NCBI RefSeq assembly: GCF_000230695.2
Contig: NC_020541.1
Span: 2,790,001-2,854,000 of the forward strand
Reading direction: 5' to 3'
Length of the DNA: 64,000 nucleotides
Source of the DNA: Rhodanobacter denitrificans
Lineage (GTDB): Bacteria; Pseudomonadota; Gammaproteobacteria; Xanthomonadales; Rhodanobacteraceae
Part shown: one piece after another, positions 1 to 14,324 of the stretch
Layout: the number at the start of each line of letters is the position of its first letter
How positions within the stretch are numbered: position 1 is the first letter of the stretch
Notes under the pieces: model-generated
Databases searched by the model: none
What the model was told of the DNA's origin: nothing
What the model saw: the letters and a program-made list of their open reading frames with translations, nothing else
Translations under genes and position numbers: made by a program

Positions 1-26
1 GCGACTGGGCACAACCACAAACAACA

Positions 27-95
27 ACGGCTGGCATACCCAATGGCATACCAGCCGTCTTTGCTTGCGAGTAAGTTGTTCTAGATCAACAACTT
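27..95. repeat. Two short inverted repeats beside tRNA-Ser
   Basis: Two hairpins lie at the left edge. ACGGCTGG (27-34) pairs perfectly with CCAGCCGT (51-58), and the loop holds a near direct repeat of GGCATACC. AAGTTGTT (73-80) pairs perfectly with AACAACTT (88-95) around a 7-base loop. The second hairpin lies just downstream of the tRNA on the minus strand, so it could be a processing or termination structure, although no T-run follows. No gene is visible in bases 1-107. Confidence 0.4.
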
Positions 96-107
96 AGTTC
101 ATTCAAT

Positions 108-200
108 TGGCGGAGAGAGAGGGATTCGAACCCTCGATAAGGCTTTTGACCCTATACTCCCTTAGCAGGGGAGCCCCTTCGGCCACTCGGGCATCTCTCC
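108..200 (-). tRNA. tRNA-Ser (GCT anticodon)
   Basis: Read on the minus strand this is a complete class II tRNA. It has acceptor arms GGAGAGA and TCTCTCC, discriminator G, an encoded CCA at 108-110, a long variable arm, and a T-arm containing GGTTCGAATCC. The anticodon loop CTGCTAA gives anticodon GCT, which reads AGC and AGU serine codons. It lies downstream of csrA in the same orientation, the common gammaproteobacterial order. The 3' ends of tRNA genes are frequent integration sites, but no integrase or att duplication is visible here. Confidence 0.95.
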
Positions 201-277
201 GGGGTTTTCTTCGCATTGCTGCGGAGCCGGCAAGGATACCGACCGGCGCGGTCGAGGTAAAGCCTCAATTCACCGGA

Positions 278-481
278 TCAATGCTCAGCGGACTCATCAG
301 GTGTGCTGCCGGCGTCGTGTTCGCCCTTGATCCGCTGATAGATCTCTTCGCGATGGACGGCCACGGTTTTCGGTGCATTGATGCCGATGCGCACCTGATT
401 GCCTTTCACGCCAAGAACGGTAACGGTCACCTCGTCGCCGATCATCAGGGTTTCACCGACCCTGCGGGTCAGAATCAACAT
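278..481 (-). CDS. csrA: Carbon storage regulator CsrA
   Basis: A 67-residue RNA-binding regulator. CsrA dimers bind GGA motifs near ribosome binding sites and change translation and stability of mRNAs for carbon metabolism, motility and biofilm. The protein opens with the typical [18 protein letters not shown] core and keeps the [12 protein letters not shown] and VHREEIY segments that form the RNA-binding surface. The C-terminal tail is short and acidic. Length fits the family (60-70 residues). It lies downstream of alaS and upstream of tRNA-Ser on the same strand. The 269 bp between csrA and alaS show no other gene and probably carry the csrA promoter. Confidence 0.97.
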   Translation of the reverse strand: MLILTRRVGETLMIGDEVTVTVLGVKGNQVRIGINAPKTVAVHREEIYQRIKGEHDAGSTPDESAEH

Positions 482-750
482 GATTGCTACTCCATAGTGC
501 TGTTGGTCACAGGCCTGCGAATCGACGGTGCCTCACCCCTGAGCGCCCGCCTGTCCACAGTTCGACGATTGATCCGCCGAAGGCCCTACCGCCTTCCCGG
601 CTCACAGCCAAAACACTCCTGAGCGTCCTGACTGGCGACACCACCGTTACCGATCGCGCCGACACTGGACCGATAGTAACTGAGCCGGAATCTCCTGCGC
701 AATGCACCGCCAGCATGGCGGACGGTGCGTTCAGCTCGGCTGCTTGTCGC

Positions 751-3393
<2,643 letters not shown>

Positions 3394-3477
3394 GCGGATC
3401 AAAGGTGGCAGGCGATAAAGGCCACGCCGCGGCCAGGCCGCCCGACCCGTCAACCCATCATCTGCGGATGACGGATT

Positions 3478-3975
3478 TCAGGAAATATCGTCGGCTTCGT
3501 CCACATCGGCGTGGGTAACACTTCGTACTGTGGCGGCGGCAAAGCCGCGGCGCAAGAGGAATTGCGCCCGCCGGGTACGCTCGGCGGGGTCCGCCGTACC
3601 CGCGCCACCGTAGCGGCGACGCAGCTGGGCGGCGGCCGAAGCGACCCAGTCGACCTCGGCCGCGTCCAGCAGCTCGCGGATACGCGCGTCGGCCAGGCCG
3701 TGGCTTTTCAGCTCCACACGCAGACGCAACGGGCCGTAACCCTGGGCGATCCGGCTGCGCAGCAGCACCTCGGCGAAGCGGTCGTCGTCCTGGTAGTGCT
3801 GCTCGCCGAGCCGCTCCAGCGCGTCGGTCGCTTCGCCGCCCTCGTAACCGCCCTGGCGCAGCTTGGTCTTCAGCTCCTTGCGCGAGTGCTCGCGGCGCGC
3901 CAGCAGGCCCAGCGCCTTGTCGTACGCGCTGCGCTTCGGCCTGGCCGGTTCGTCCTTGCCTGGCGGGCGCTTCAT
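3478..3975 (-). CDS. recX: RecA regulatory protein RecX
   Basis: A 165-residue RecX-family protein that binds RecA filaments and limits their extension. It has the helical-repeat pattern of the family, including [16 protein letters not shown] near the N-terminus and [16 protein letters not shown] in the middle. I take the ATG at 3975 (MKRPPGK) as the start. An ATG six codons upstream (3993) lies inside the recA-recX hairpin and is less likely. The gene follows recA by 71 bp on the same strand, so expression is probably readthrough from recA. Confidence 0.9.
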   Translation of the reverse strand: MKRPPGKDEPARPKRSAYDKALGLLARREHSRKELKTKLRQGGYEGGEATDALERLGEQHYQDDDRFAEVLLRSRIAQGYGPLRLRVELKSHGLADARIRELLDAAEVDWVASAAAQLRRRYGGAGTADPAERTRRAQFLLRRGFAAATVRSVTHADVDEADDIS

Positions 3976-3989
3976 GGCCACGCAAACGG

Positions 3990-4016
3990 ACATGGCCCGG
4001 GCGAGCCGGGCCATGT
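3990..4016 (-). terminator. recA-recX intercistronic hairpin
   Basis: A perfect 11-bp stem (3990-4000 with 4006-4016) around a 5-base loop sits between recA and recX. On the minus strand it is followed by CCGTTTGCG, a weak U-tract. E. coli also has an intercistronic hairpin here that lets only a fraction of recA transcripts reach recX. A partial terminator with the same role is the natural reading. Confidence 0.65.
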
Positions 4017-4046
4017 CTTCCGCTGGGGAACACCAACGATCACCGC

Positions 4047-5084
<1,038 letters not shown>

Positions 5085-5221
5085 CGTCTTGTGTTCCGGT
5101 TGGGCTGTGATTGGGGGGCATGATGCCCGGATCGGATCTCACGGGCTGCGATCAGGTCGGATCGCCGGCGGCCGGGCCAGTATCCCACATCGGTCAAGCC
5201 GGTCTGGCGGGCGATTGCGCG

Positions 5222-5731
5222 TCACTCCGTCAGCGTTTTGCGCAAGCCGATGAGCGCCGCCGCCACGGTCTGCCGCCGCACCGCCTCGCGGTCGCCGGGA
5301 AAGTGGAACAGTTGTGCGTGGCCGTAGCCGCCGCGGCGTTTCCAGCCGATCCACACCGTGCCGACCGGCTTGTCCGGGGTACCGCCGGACGGCCCGGCGA
5401 TGCCGGTGACCGCCACCGCCACGCCGGCGCCGAAGCGCGCCAGCGCGCCGGATACCATCTCCAGCACGGTTTCCTCGCTGACCGCGCCGGTGTGCTCCAG
5501 CGTACGCGGGTTGACCCCGAGCAGCGCCTCCTTTGCCTCGTAGCTGTAGGTCACCACGCCGGCGTCGAACCAGGCCGAGCTGCCCGGCAGGTCGGTCAGC
5601 GTCTTGGCAATCCAGCCGCCGCTGCAGGATTCGGCCGTCACCAGCATCAGCCGACAACGTTGCACCTCGCTGGCCACCTCGCCGGCCAGTGCCAGCAACT
5701 CGGCATCGGTAGGAACAGACGACGACTCCAT
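5222..5731 (-). CDS. CinA C-terminal domain protein, probable nicotinamide-nucleotide amidase
   Basis: A 169-residue stand-alone CinA C-terminal domain (PncC/YgaD type). Characterised members deamidate nicotinamide mononucleotide to nicotinate mononucleotide in NAD recycling. Family signatures are [12 protein letters not shown] near residue 30, the [11 protein letters not shown] segment, and [20 protein letters not shown]. The N-terminal CinA domain is absent, as is normal in gammaproteobacteria. It sits upstream of recA on the same strand and is divergent from mutS, a conserved arrangement. The 90 bp to mutS must hold both promoters. Confidence 0.92.
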   Translation of the reverse strand: MESSSVPTDAELLALAGEVASEVQRCRLMLVTAESCSGGWIAKTLTDLPGSSAWFDAGVVTYSYEAKEALLGVNPRTLEHTGAVSEETVLEMVSGALARFGAGVAVAVTGIAGPSGGTPDKPVGTVWIGWKRRGGYGHAQLFHFPGDREAVRRQTVAAALIGLRKTLTE

Positions 5732-5821
5732 GCGAGACTCCCGGACTTGGACGAAACTGTGCGCCACGCGCAGAGGCACCGTTCTACCCGTTCCGCGCGA
5801 CCACGCCAAGACTTGCATTGC

Positions 5822-8506
5822 ATGAGCCAAGACGATCTCACCAAGCACACCCCGTTCATGCGCCAGTACCTGTCGGCCAAGGCCGCGCACCCGGACGTGC
5901 TGCTGTTCTTCCGCATGGGCGATTTCTACGAGCTGTTCTACGACGACGCCCGCAAGGCAGCGCGGCTGCTCGACATCACCCTGACCCAGCGCGGGCAGTC
6001 GGGCGGCGCGCCAATCCCGATGGCCGGGGTGCCGTATCACGCGGCGGAAAATTATCTGGCGCGGCTGGTGCGCCTCGGCGAATCGGTGGCGATCTGCGAA
6101 CAGATGGGCGACCCGGCGCTGGCCAAGGGCATCGTCGAGCGCAAGGTGGTGCGCGTGGTCACGCCCGGCACGGTGACCGACGCCGCGCTGCTGGAGGAAC
6201 GCCGCGACAACCTGCTGCTGGCGATCGCCACCGGTGCGCACGGCGCCTACGGGCTGGCCTGGGTCGACCTGTCCAGCGGCCGTTTCCTGCTCAGCGAAGT
6301 GCCCAACGCCGAGGCGCTGGCCGCCGAGCTGGCGCGGCTGCAGCCGGCCGAGACCCTGGTCGGCGAGGACGTGGCGTGGCCGAAACTGGTCAGTGCCCTG
6401 CCCGGCCTGCGCAAGCGCCCGCCGTGGCACTTCGACGGCGATGCCGCAAAACGCGGGTTGAACCGCTTCTTCGGCACCCGCGACCTCGGCGGCTTCGGCG
6501 TGGACAAGCTGCCGCTGGCGGTCGCTGCCGCCGGTTGCCTGCTCGGCTACGTCGAGGAAACCCAGAAAAGCGCGCTGCCGCACCTCACCGGCATGGCGGT
6601 GGAAAGCGCCAGCGAGACGATCGCGCTGGACGCGGCCACGCGCCGCAACCTGGAACTGGACACCCACCCCAGCGGCCGCACCGAACATACCCTGCTCGGC
6701 GTGCTCGACGAGACGGTGACGCCGATGGGCGCGCGAGCGTTGCGGCGCTGGCTGACCCGGCCACTGCGCTCGCGCGAGGTGCTGCGCCAGCGCCACCAGG
6801 CGATCGGCATGCTGATCGACGGCCGCCGCGGCGAGATGCTGCGCGAAACGCTGCGCGGCATCGGCGACCTGGAGCGCATTCTCGCCCGCGTCGCGCTACG
6901 CTCGGCGCGGCCGCGCGACCTGTCTACGCTCAGGGACGGCCTGCTGGCCGCCCCTGAGCTCACTCGTGCGCTCGTCCCTGATCGCGAAAATCAAGAAGCG
7001 GGAGTTGCCAGTGCGATCATCCCTGATCGCGGAAATCAAAAAGCGGCCATCCATGGCCGCACTCTTCAAGAAAGCCTCGGCCCATTGCTGCACGCACTGG
7101 TCGAACGCATCGGCAACCACGCGGATACGGCGGCCTTGCTCGCCCGTGCCGTGGTCGAACAGCCGCCGGTGCTGCAGCGCGACGGCGGCGTGATCGCCGA
7201 CGGCTACGACGCCGAACTCGACGAACTGCGCCGGCTGTCCACCCACGCCGACCAGTTCCTGGTCGAGCTGGAGGAACGCGAGAAAGCCGCCAGCGGCATC
7301 ACCACGCTGAAGGTCGGCTACAACCGCGTGCACGGCTACTACATCGAGATCACCCGCGCGCAGTCGGACAAGGCGCCCACGCATTACACGCGCCGGCAGA
7401 CCACGAAGAACGCCGAGCGCTACATCACCGAGGAACTGAAGGCGTTCGAGGACAAGGTGCTGTCGGCGAAGGAGCGCTCGCTGATGCGCGAGCGCGCGCT
7501 GTATGAGGCGCTGCTGGACACGCTGACCGAGAAACTCGAACCGCTCAGAACCGCTGCTGCCGCGATGGCCGAGCTGGACGTGCTGGCCACCCTGGCCGAG
7601 CGCGCCGAGGCGCTCGACTGGAACGCCCCGCAACTCACCGACGAGCCCGGCATCGCGATCGAGCGCGGCCGCCATCCAGTGGTCGAGAAAGTCCGTGACG
7701 AGCCGTTCGAGCCGAACGACCTGAAGCTCGACGACACCCGCCGCATGCTGGTGATCACCGGCCCGAACATGGGTGGCAAGTCCACCTACATGCGCCAGAA
7801 CGCGCTGATCGTGCTGCTCGCGCACATCGGCAGCTACGTACCGGCGTCGCGCGCCGTGATCGGCCCGATCGACCGCATCTTCACCCGCATCGGCGCCGGC
7901 GACGACCTCTCGCGCGGCCAGTCCACCTTCATGGTGGAAATGAGCGAGACGGCCAACATCCTGCACAACGCCACCGCCGACAGCCTGGTGCTGATGGACG
8001 AGGTCGGCCGCGGCACCAGCACCTACGACGGCCTGTCGCTGGCCCGCGCCGCCGCCGTGCATCTGGCGCGCCACAGCCGTGCCTACACGCTGTTTGCCAC
8101 CCACTACTTCGAGCTCACCGAACTGGCCAACGAGTTCGCGGCGATCGCCAACGTGCATCTGGACGCCGTGGAATATCACGACAAGAAGCAGGGCGAGCAG
8201 CTTGTGTTCATGCACGCGGTGAAGGAAGGCCCGGCGAACCGCAGCTTCGGCCTGCAGGTGGCCGCGCTGGCCGGCCTGCCGAAATCGGTGATCGCCGACG
8301 CCAAACGCACCCTGGCCGAACTCGAGCGCGGCATGCACCTGCACGCCAGCACGCCCGCGCCGGCCGCCGAGTCCTCGCCGCAACTGGGCCTGTTCGCCCC
8401 CGCGCAGCCTTCCGCCGCCGAGCGGATGCTGGAAGCGATCGACCCGGATGCGCTGAGCCCGCGCGAAGCGCTGGAACTGCTGTACCGCCTGAAACGATCG
8501 GGCTGA
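5822..8506 (+). CDS. mutS: DNA mismatch repair ATPase MutS, carrying a repeat-derived insert
   Basis: An 894-residue mismatch sensor. The mismatch-binding motif FYELFYDDA is near residue 40, and the ATPase domain shows Walker [10 protein letters not shown] and Walker [14 protein letters not shown]. The start at 5822 ([16 protein letters not shown]) matches the family; reading upstream adds unrelated residues. Compared from memory with E. coli MutS (853 residues), the protein is longer mainly because of an insert at about residues 381-413 in the lever region, between PELTRAL and LGPLLHAL. That insert is encoded by two copies of a DNA repeat plus a palindrome and keeps the frame open. Confidence 0.96.
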   Translation: MSQDDLTKHTPFMRQYLSAKAAHPDVLLFFRMGDFYELFYDDARKAARLLDITLTQRGQSGGAPIPMAGVPYHAAENYLARLVRLGESVAICEQMGDPALAKGIVERKVVRVVTPGTVTDAALLEERRDNLLLAIATGAHGAYGLAWVDLSSGRFLLSEVPNAEALAAELARLQPAETLVGEDVAWPKLVSALPGLRKRPPWHFDGDAAKRGLNRFFGTRDLGGFGVDKLPLAVAAAGCLLGYVEETQKSALPHLTGMAVESASETIALDAATRRNLELDTHPSGRTEHTLLGVLDETVTPMGARALRRWLTRPLRSREVLRQRHQAIGMLIDGRRGEMLRETLRGIGDLERILARVALRSARPRDLSTLRDGLLAAPELTRALVPDRENQEAGVASAIIPDRGNQKAAIHGRTLQESLGPLLHALVERIGNHADTAALLARAVVEQPPVLQRDGGVIADGYDAELDELRRLSTHADQFLVELEEREKAASGITTLKVGYNRVHGYYIEITRAQSDKAPTHYTRRQTTKNAERYITEELKAFEDKVLSAKERSLMRERALYEALLDTLTEKLEPLRTAAAAMAELDVLATLAERAEALDWNAPQLTDEPGIAIERGRHPVVEKVRDEPFEPNDLKLDDTRRMLVITGPNMGGKSTYMRQNALIVLLAHIGSYVPASRAVIGPIDRIFTRIGAGDDLSRGQSTFMVEMSETANILHNATADSLVLMDEVGRGTSTYDGLSLARAAAVHLARHSRAYTLFATHYFELTELANEFAAIANVHLDAVEYHDKKQGEQLVFMHAVKEGPANRSFGLQVAALAGLPKSVIADAKRTLAELERGMHLHASTPAPAAESSPQLGLFAPAQPSAAERMLEAIDPDALSPREALELLYRLKRSG
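6966..7060 (+). repeat. Tandem repeat and palindrome inside mutS
   Basis: Two near-identical units start at 6966 and 7011. Each begins GTGCG, then TCCCTGATCGCG, then (A/G)AAATCAA(G/A)AAGCGG. The second runs into a perfect 8-bp palindrome, GCGGCCAT-CC-ATGGCCGC (7043-7060). The pattern looks like an intergenic REP-type element rather than a MutS domain. It is translated as a segment containing VPDRENQEA and [14 protein letters not shown]. Its spread elsewhere in the genome cannot be seen from this window. Confidence 0.7.
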
Positions 8507-8697
8507 CTCCGCCGGCGTGCAACGCCGCCGGCCACCACCTTGCGCTCACGCCTCCTCGGCGATGCTGGCCTGCCAAGTGAGGCAGCAGCCATCCATCCAT
8601 AGCCATGGACTATCGTCCACATCGGAACATTCGAATTCCATTGATCGTCATGCCTGCGTAGTTTGGCCGAACACCCAAGTCCCTCCAGGAGCCCACC

Positions 8698-10140
<1,443 letters not shown>

Positions 10141-10149
10141 GGCAGGCGC

Positions 10150-10773
10150 TCAGCCGATGCCGTGAACCACCTGCAGCGGGGCCACGCCGGCCAGGGGTGG
10201 CGCGACCTCGGCATCGGGCATTGCGATGTCGGGAATGTCGGCCAGCTCGTCGGCCGACAGTTCCGCGGCCAGCGCCGGCAGCGCCTCGACGGGTACCGGC
10301 GCCGAAGGCAGCCGGCCGTCCAGACGTCCGGAGCCTACCAGCTGGCCGATACGCAGGTAGACCTCGTCGCGGTCGAAGGGCTTCTGCATGAAGTCGTCGG
10401 CGCCGAAGCGTTGCACGTAGAACTGCTCGGTCGCCTGCGGGTTGCCGCTGATCATCACGATCGGGATGTCGCGGGTCAGCGGGTCGTGGCGCAGCGCGCG
10501 CAGCACCGCGAACCCGTTCATCCCCGGCATCACGATGTCCAGGAAGATCAGCGCCGGCCGTTCGCTGCGGGCCAGCTCGATCGCCTCCTTGCCGTCGGTG
10601 GCCTTGAGCACGGCGTAGCCGTCCTGACGCAGCATCTTGCCGAGCACGGCGCAGATCGTGGGCGAGTCGTCCACCACCAGCATGCGCGCGCCCAGCGCGG
10701 CCTGCGGCTCCACGCGATGTTCGGCAGCCGCCTGGCTACCCAGCAGGCGCTTGAAGAAACCGAAGCCATTCAT
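10150..10773 (-). CDS. Single-domain response regulator (copy 1)
   Basis: A 207-residue protein with one receiver domain (about residues 30-145) and no recognisable output domain. The acidic pocket is D35/D36, the phosphoacceptor is D79 in FLDIVMPGMNG, and the conserved lysine is K131. The N-terminus MNGFGFFKRLLG and the tail motif IPDIAMPD also occur in the paralogue at 11313-11900. The start is set by that alignment; an ATG six codons upstream (10791) is possible. The receiver domains resemble PilG/PilH or CheY-type regulators. The partner histidine kinase is not in the window. Confidence 0.85.
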   Translation of the reverse strand: MNGFGFFKRLLGSQAAAEHRVEPQAALGARMLVVDDSPTICAVLGKMLRQDGYAVLKATDGKEAIELARSERPALIFLDIVMPGMNGFAVLRALRHDPLTRDIPIVMISGNPQATEQFYVQRFGADDFMQKPFDRDEVYLRIGQLVGSGRLDGRLPSAPVPVEALPALAAELSADELADIPDIAMPDAEVAPPLAGVAPLQVVHGIG

Positions 10774-10883
10774 CAGTGCATGTCCGTCCATGCGAGCCCC
10801 CGGGCTTGTCGGTCGGCGGCGCCAACCCTTTGGATTGGCATGGATATTCCCGCAGATCCGGCCGACATTCTGCGATGCACTGC

Positions 10884-11282
10884 TCAGCGCCTGTCTCTGA
10901 GCCGTCGCAATTCGCGCCGCGCCTGCTTGTCCGGGCGCTTCGGCGGACCGCTTGCACCGACCAGGCGGTGCTGCTCGCGCACCGCCTCCCGTGCGACGCG
11001 ACTGGCTTCGGTCTCGGCGTACAGCGCCTGCGCCACGCTGGCCGGGCCACGCCGCTCGGACAGCGCCAGCACGCCGACCTCCAGCCGCTCCTCGCCGCGG
11101 CTGATCTTCAGCCGGTCGCCGGCGTGCAGGGTCTTCGCCGGCTTGCAGCCGGCGCCGTTGACGTCGATGCGGCCGCCGTCGATCGCCTGCCTGGCGAGAC
11201 TGCGGGTCTTGAAGAAGCGCGCGGCCCACAGCCACACGTCGACGCGCACGCCATTCGTCGGAGGGGCGGAAACTTGGCTCAT
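10884..11282 (-). CDS. hslR: Ribosome-associated heat shock protein Hsp15 (S4 domain)
   Basis: A 132-residue S4-domain RNA-binding protein. E. coli Hsp15 binds 50S subunits carrying a stalled nascent chain and helps recycle them. The S4 fold covers about residues 11-60, with VRVDVWLWAARFFKTRSLA and GGRIDVNG visible, followed by a basic C-terminal helix rich in arginine. Length matches the family (about 130). It lies between two paralogous response regulators on the same strand, an unusual setting suggesting that the regulator duplication flanked it. Confidence 0.92.
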   Translation of the reverse strand: MSQVSAPPTNGVRVDVWLWAARFFKTRSLARQAIDGGRIDVNGAGCKPAKTLHAGDRLKISRGEERLEVGVLALSERRGPASVAQALYAETEASRVAREAVREQHRLVGASGPPKRPDKQARRELRRLRDRR

Positions 11283-11312
11283 CGCGCCGATTATCGCGCG
11301 ATCGCGCGCCGT

Positions 11313-11900
11313 TCAGTCCTGCCCGGCAGGTGGCATCACCATGTCGTGCGGGTCCGGCATCGCAATGTCCGGAATGGCGGCGTGCTCGGCCGCGCTGGGT
11401 TCGGGCTCGGCCGGGATCCTTTCCGTCTCCGCCCGCTGGCGCACCACCAGGCGCCCGCTGCGCGTGAGGTTGTCGATGCGCGCGAATACTTCGCTGCGGC
11501 CGAACGGCTTCTTCATGAAATCGTCGGCGCCGAAACGCTGCACGTAGAACTGCTCGGTCGCCTGCAGGTTGCCGCTGATCATCACGATCGGAATGTCGCG
11601 GGTCAGCAGGTCGTGGCGCAAGGCGCGCAGGACCGCGAAGCCGCTCATGCCGGGCATCACGATGTCGAGGAAGACCAGGTCGGGGCGTTCGGTGCGCGCG
11701 ATCTCCAGCGCGCTTTCGCCATCGGCCGCCTTCAGCACCACGTGACGGTTCTGCGCCAGCATCTTGCCGAGTACCGCGCGGATGGTCGGCGAGTCGTCCA
11801 CCACCAGGATGCAGGCTTCCTTCGGCTCGCCGCTGCGCGGCGCCGCGCGGCGCTCGCCGTGATCGCCGAACATGCGCTTGATCAGTTCGAAACCTGCCAT
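11313..11900 (-). CDS. Single-domain response regulator (copy 2)
   Basis: A 195-residue paralogue of the regulator at 10150-10773. The receiver domain has D35/D36, phosphoacceptor D79 in FLDIVMPGMSG, and a conserved lysine in FMKKPFGR. Long stretches match copy 1, including DDSPTI, VLGKML and DIPIVMISGN. The C-terminal tail again contains IPDIAMPD. A clear ribosome site (GGGGGGAGCTCG) precedes ATG at 11900. No DNA-binding or enzymatic output domain is present, so it probably acts by protein contact. The 30-bp gap to hslR suggests co-transcription. Confidence 0.85.
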   Translation of the reverse strand: MAGFELIKRMFGDHGERRAAPRSGEPKEACILVVDDSPTIRAVLGKMLAQNRHVVLKAADGESALEIARTERPDLVFLDIVMPGMSGFAVLRALRHDLLTRDIPIVMISGNLQATEQFYVQRFGADDFMKKPFGRSEVFARIDNLTRSGRLVVRQRAETERIPAEPEPSAAEHAAIPDIAMPDPHDMVMPPAGQD

Positions 11901-11968
11901 GACACGAGCTCCCCCCGCCCATGAGACTGCGCTAGTCTCGGTGCAGCGGGTGCCCGGTGCAAGGGTTC

Positions 11969-12871
11969 CTAGCCGCCCAGCAGCCAGTTGCCCAGCGGGA
12001 CGGTAAGCAACGACAGCACGATGCCGGCACCCAGCACGGTATTGGCCAGCGCCGGCTCCAGGCCGTACTCGTCGGCCAGGATCGTCGCCGATACCATCGG
12101 CGCCATCGCCGCCTGCAGCACGCCGACGGTCAGCACCAGCCCGTCGACACCGGTGGCGGTGCCCAGCGCCCAGCACAGCAGCGGCGCCAGCAGCAGCTTC
12201 CAGCCCAGCCCCCAGCCCGCTGCGCCGAGTTGCCGCTGGCCCGGATGGAACTTGAACTGCAGGCCGACCGAGAACAGCGCCAGCGGCGTCAGCGTGGCGC
12301 CGATCGGCGCGAACACGCCATCCAGCAGCGCGGGCCAGCCACCGCACAAGCCGGCGACGATGCCCACCACTAGCGCGATGAACGCCGGAAACGTGACGAT
12401 GCGCCGGACGATCAGGCGTAGCTGCAGCGTGCGCCCCGAATAGACCGAAGCCACCACGATGCCGGCCGAGGCCAGCACCGGAAACGCCCCGATCTGATCG
12501 GCCACCACCGCCAGCGCCAGGCCCGCCTTGCCGTGCAGGGCCTCGATCATCGGATAGCCCATGTACGCCGTATTGCCCAGCCCGCAGACCAGGATCAACG
12601 CCCCCGTGCGCTGCCGCGACCAGCCCAGCCGCGGCCCGAGCAGGCCGAACAGCAGCCACGCGCCGCCGAAGGTGAGCCACATCGCCGCCACCGGAAACCA
12701 CAGCTGCGGATCGAACTTCAGCTTCGGGATCAGTTCCAGCACCAGCGCCGGCAGCGCCACGTTGAGCACCCACCAGTTGATGCCCGGCACGATCCCCGCC
12801 GGTGGTTTCGCATAACGCGCCACCAGGGCACCGAGGATCAGGCAGGCGAACAGCAGCAACATCGCGCTCAT
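11969..12871 (-). CDS. AEC family permease (auxin efflux carrier-like)
   Basis: A 300-residue integral membrane protein with about ten predicted hydrophobic helices in two inverted halves, typical of the AEC/YfdV transporter family. These carriers move small organic anions; the substrate cannot be told from sequence. Family-like features are the polar break NVALPALVLELIP in the first half and the late motif APMVSATILADEYG. I use ATG at 12871; an in-frame GTG four codons earlier (12883) is an alternative. It is divergent from the kinase gene at 13005, and the 133 bp between them contain no recognised regulatory element. Confidence 0.88.
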   Translation of the reverse strand: MSAMLLLFACLILGALVARYAKPPAGIVPGINWWVLNVALPALVLELIPKLKFDPQLWFPVAAMWLTFGGAWLLFGLLGPRLGWSRQRTGALILVCGLGNTAYMGYPMIEALHGKAGLALAVVADQIGAFPVLASAGIVVASVYSGRTLQLRLIVRRIVTFPAFIALVVGIVAGLCGGWPALLDGVFAPIGATLTPLALFSVGLQFKFHPGQRQLGAAGWGLGWKLLLAPLLCWALGTATGVDGLVLTVGVLQAAMAPMVSATILADEYGLEPALANTVLGAGIVLSLLTVPLGNWLLGG

Positions 12872-13004
12872 GGAACGGGGCACCGCGGGGAAAGTCGGCC
12901 ATTATAGGGACGGCATCTCGCATGCCGGCGGCGGCTGGACGCGAGGCCTGCTCCTTTCGGGGATAATCCACGGCCTGCCCTGCCTGCGGACGCCCCGCCA
13001 TTCC

Positions 13005-14141
13005 ATGAACGACCCGCTCCACCTTGCCCACGGGCTGGCCGGCGACAACACGCCGCCGGACTGGCCGCCACTGGCCATCGTCGAGGTCGAGGCACTGCTG
13101 CGCAGCTACCCGCCACTCGGCGCACCGACCGGTATCGCCTGGCACAGCCCACGCCCGCTGTCCGCGGCGTGCCTGGTCGAGACGGCGCACGCCACCGTCT
13201 TCGTCAAGCGCCATCACCGCCGCGTGCGCTCGGCCGCCACGCTCGCCGAGGAGCATCGCTTCATCGCACACCTGCGCGACCGTGGCATGCCGCTCCCGGC
13301 GGTGTTGCGCGATGCGCACGGACAAACCGCGGTGGCATCCGGCGACTGGGTTTACGAGGTGCACGAACAGGCCGCCGGCATCGACCTGTACCGCGAAGCG
13401 ATCTCGTGGGAACCGCTGCCGGATCTCGACCATGCCCACACCGCCGGCCGCATGCTGGCCACGTTGCACGACGCCGCCGCGGACTACCGCGCGCCCCAGC
13501 GCGACACCCACATCCTGGTCGCGCGCAGCGAGCTGATCGCCGCGCCCGATCCCGTCGCCGCGCTGCGCGCACAGCTGCCGCAGCGCGCGGGCCTGGCCGA
13601 CTACCTGCGCGCTCGCGACTGGCCGCGCGACTTCGCCGAACTGCTCGCTCCGTGGCACGCCGCCGCCCAGCCACGACTGGCGCAGCAGGCGCCACTGTGG
13701 ACGCACGGCGACTGGCACGTCTCCAACCTGTGCTGGAGTGGCGGCGGCAGCGACGCGCGGATCAGCGCCGTGCTCGATTTCGGCCTCGCCGCCGCCAACG
13801 TCGCGCTGTTCGACCTCGCCACCGCGATCGAGCGCAACGCGATCGCCTGGCTCGCGCTCGACAGCGGCCTTGATGCCGCCCATCCCGACATCGCCTGTGC
13901 ACTGATCGAGGGCTATCGCCGGCAACGCCCGCTGGGCGCGACCGAACTGCACCTGCTGGCCGACCTGCTGCCGCTGGTGCATGTGGATTTCGCCTTGTCC
14001 GAGGTCGAGTACTTCCACGCCATCACGCACTCGCGCGCGAACGCCGACGTGGCCTACGACACCTTCCTGCGCGGCCACGCGGCGTGGTTCCACACGTCGG
14101 CCGGGCAAGCCCTGCTGCAGGCCATCCGCGCCGCCGGCTGA
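13005..14141 (+). CDS. APH-fold phosphotransferase
   Basis: A 378-residue kinase-like protein of the aminoglycoside phosphotransferase/choline kinase superfamily. The catalytic loop is THGDWHVSNLCWS (HGDxHxxN) and the metal site is LDFGLA; a lysine in FVKRHH may serve as the ATP lysine. No membrane segment or signal is present. The substrate is unknown. It lies directly upstream of a TPP riboswitch and thiamine-uptake genes, and ThiK-type thiamine kinases have this fold, so thiamine or a precursor is a reasonable but unproven substrate. A homoserine- or protein-kinase-like (SrkA) role is an alternative. The riboswitch itself does not control this gene. Confidence 0.8.
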   Translation: MNDPLHLAHGLAGDNTPPDWPPLAIVEVEALLRSYPPLGAPTGIAWHSPRPLSAACLVETAHATVFVKRHHRRVRSAATLAEEHRFIAHLRDRGMPLPAVLRDAHGQTAVASGDWVYEVHEQAAGIDLYREAISWEPLPDLDHAHTAGRMLATLHDAAADYRAPQRDTHILVARSELIAAPDPVAALRAQLPQRAGLADYLRARDWPRDFAELLAPWHAAAQPRLAQQAPLWTHGDWHVSNLCWSGGGSDARISAVLDFGLAAANVALFDLATAIERNAIAWLALDSGLDAAHPDIACALIEGYRRQRPLGATELHLLADLLPLVHVDFALSEVEYFHAITHSRANADVAYDTFLRGHAAWFHTSAGQALLQAIRAAG

Positions 14142-14180
14142 GCATGCTGCGGCGAATCGTGGTTCAATAGGCGCTTCTTG

Positions 14181-14257
14181 AAGCGGGGGTGCCCGGCGTA
14201 GCCGGGCTGAGAGAGTCCCTTGGAACCTGACCCGGTTAGTACCGGCGTAGGGAGCTT
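14181..14257 (+). promoter_or_regulatory. TPP riboswitch (THI element)
   Basis: The conserved THI-box blocks are present in order: GGGGGTGCCC, GGCTGAGAGAG, CCCTTGGAACCTGA, CCCGGTTAGTACCGGCGTAGGGA. The closing arms AAGC (14181-14184) and GCTT (14254-14257) can form P1. The element lies 67 bp before the TonB receptor start on the same strand. Thiamine pyrophosphate binding is expected to repress the receptor and PnuT. No terminator with a U-run follows, so translational control is more likely. Confidence 0.95.
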
Positions 14258-14324
14258 GCAGATCCGGCATGTCCTCGCGACAGCCGGGTCGCCGTCGCTT
14301 CGTCCGTACCCACCGACGACGACG

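Noticed and set aside
1..107. Attachment site of an integrated element at tRNA-Ser
   Set aside because: No integrase and no duplication of the tRNA 3' end is seen within the window; only small hairpins are present.
5085..5221. LexA/SOS box upstream of recA
   Set aside because: No CTGT-N8-ACAG or xanthomonad-type palindrome could be seen, so I do not annotate one. A motif scan could still find a divergent box.
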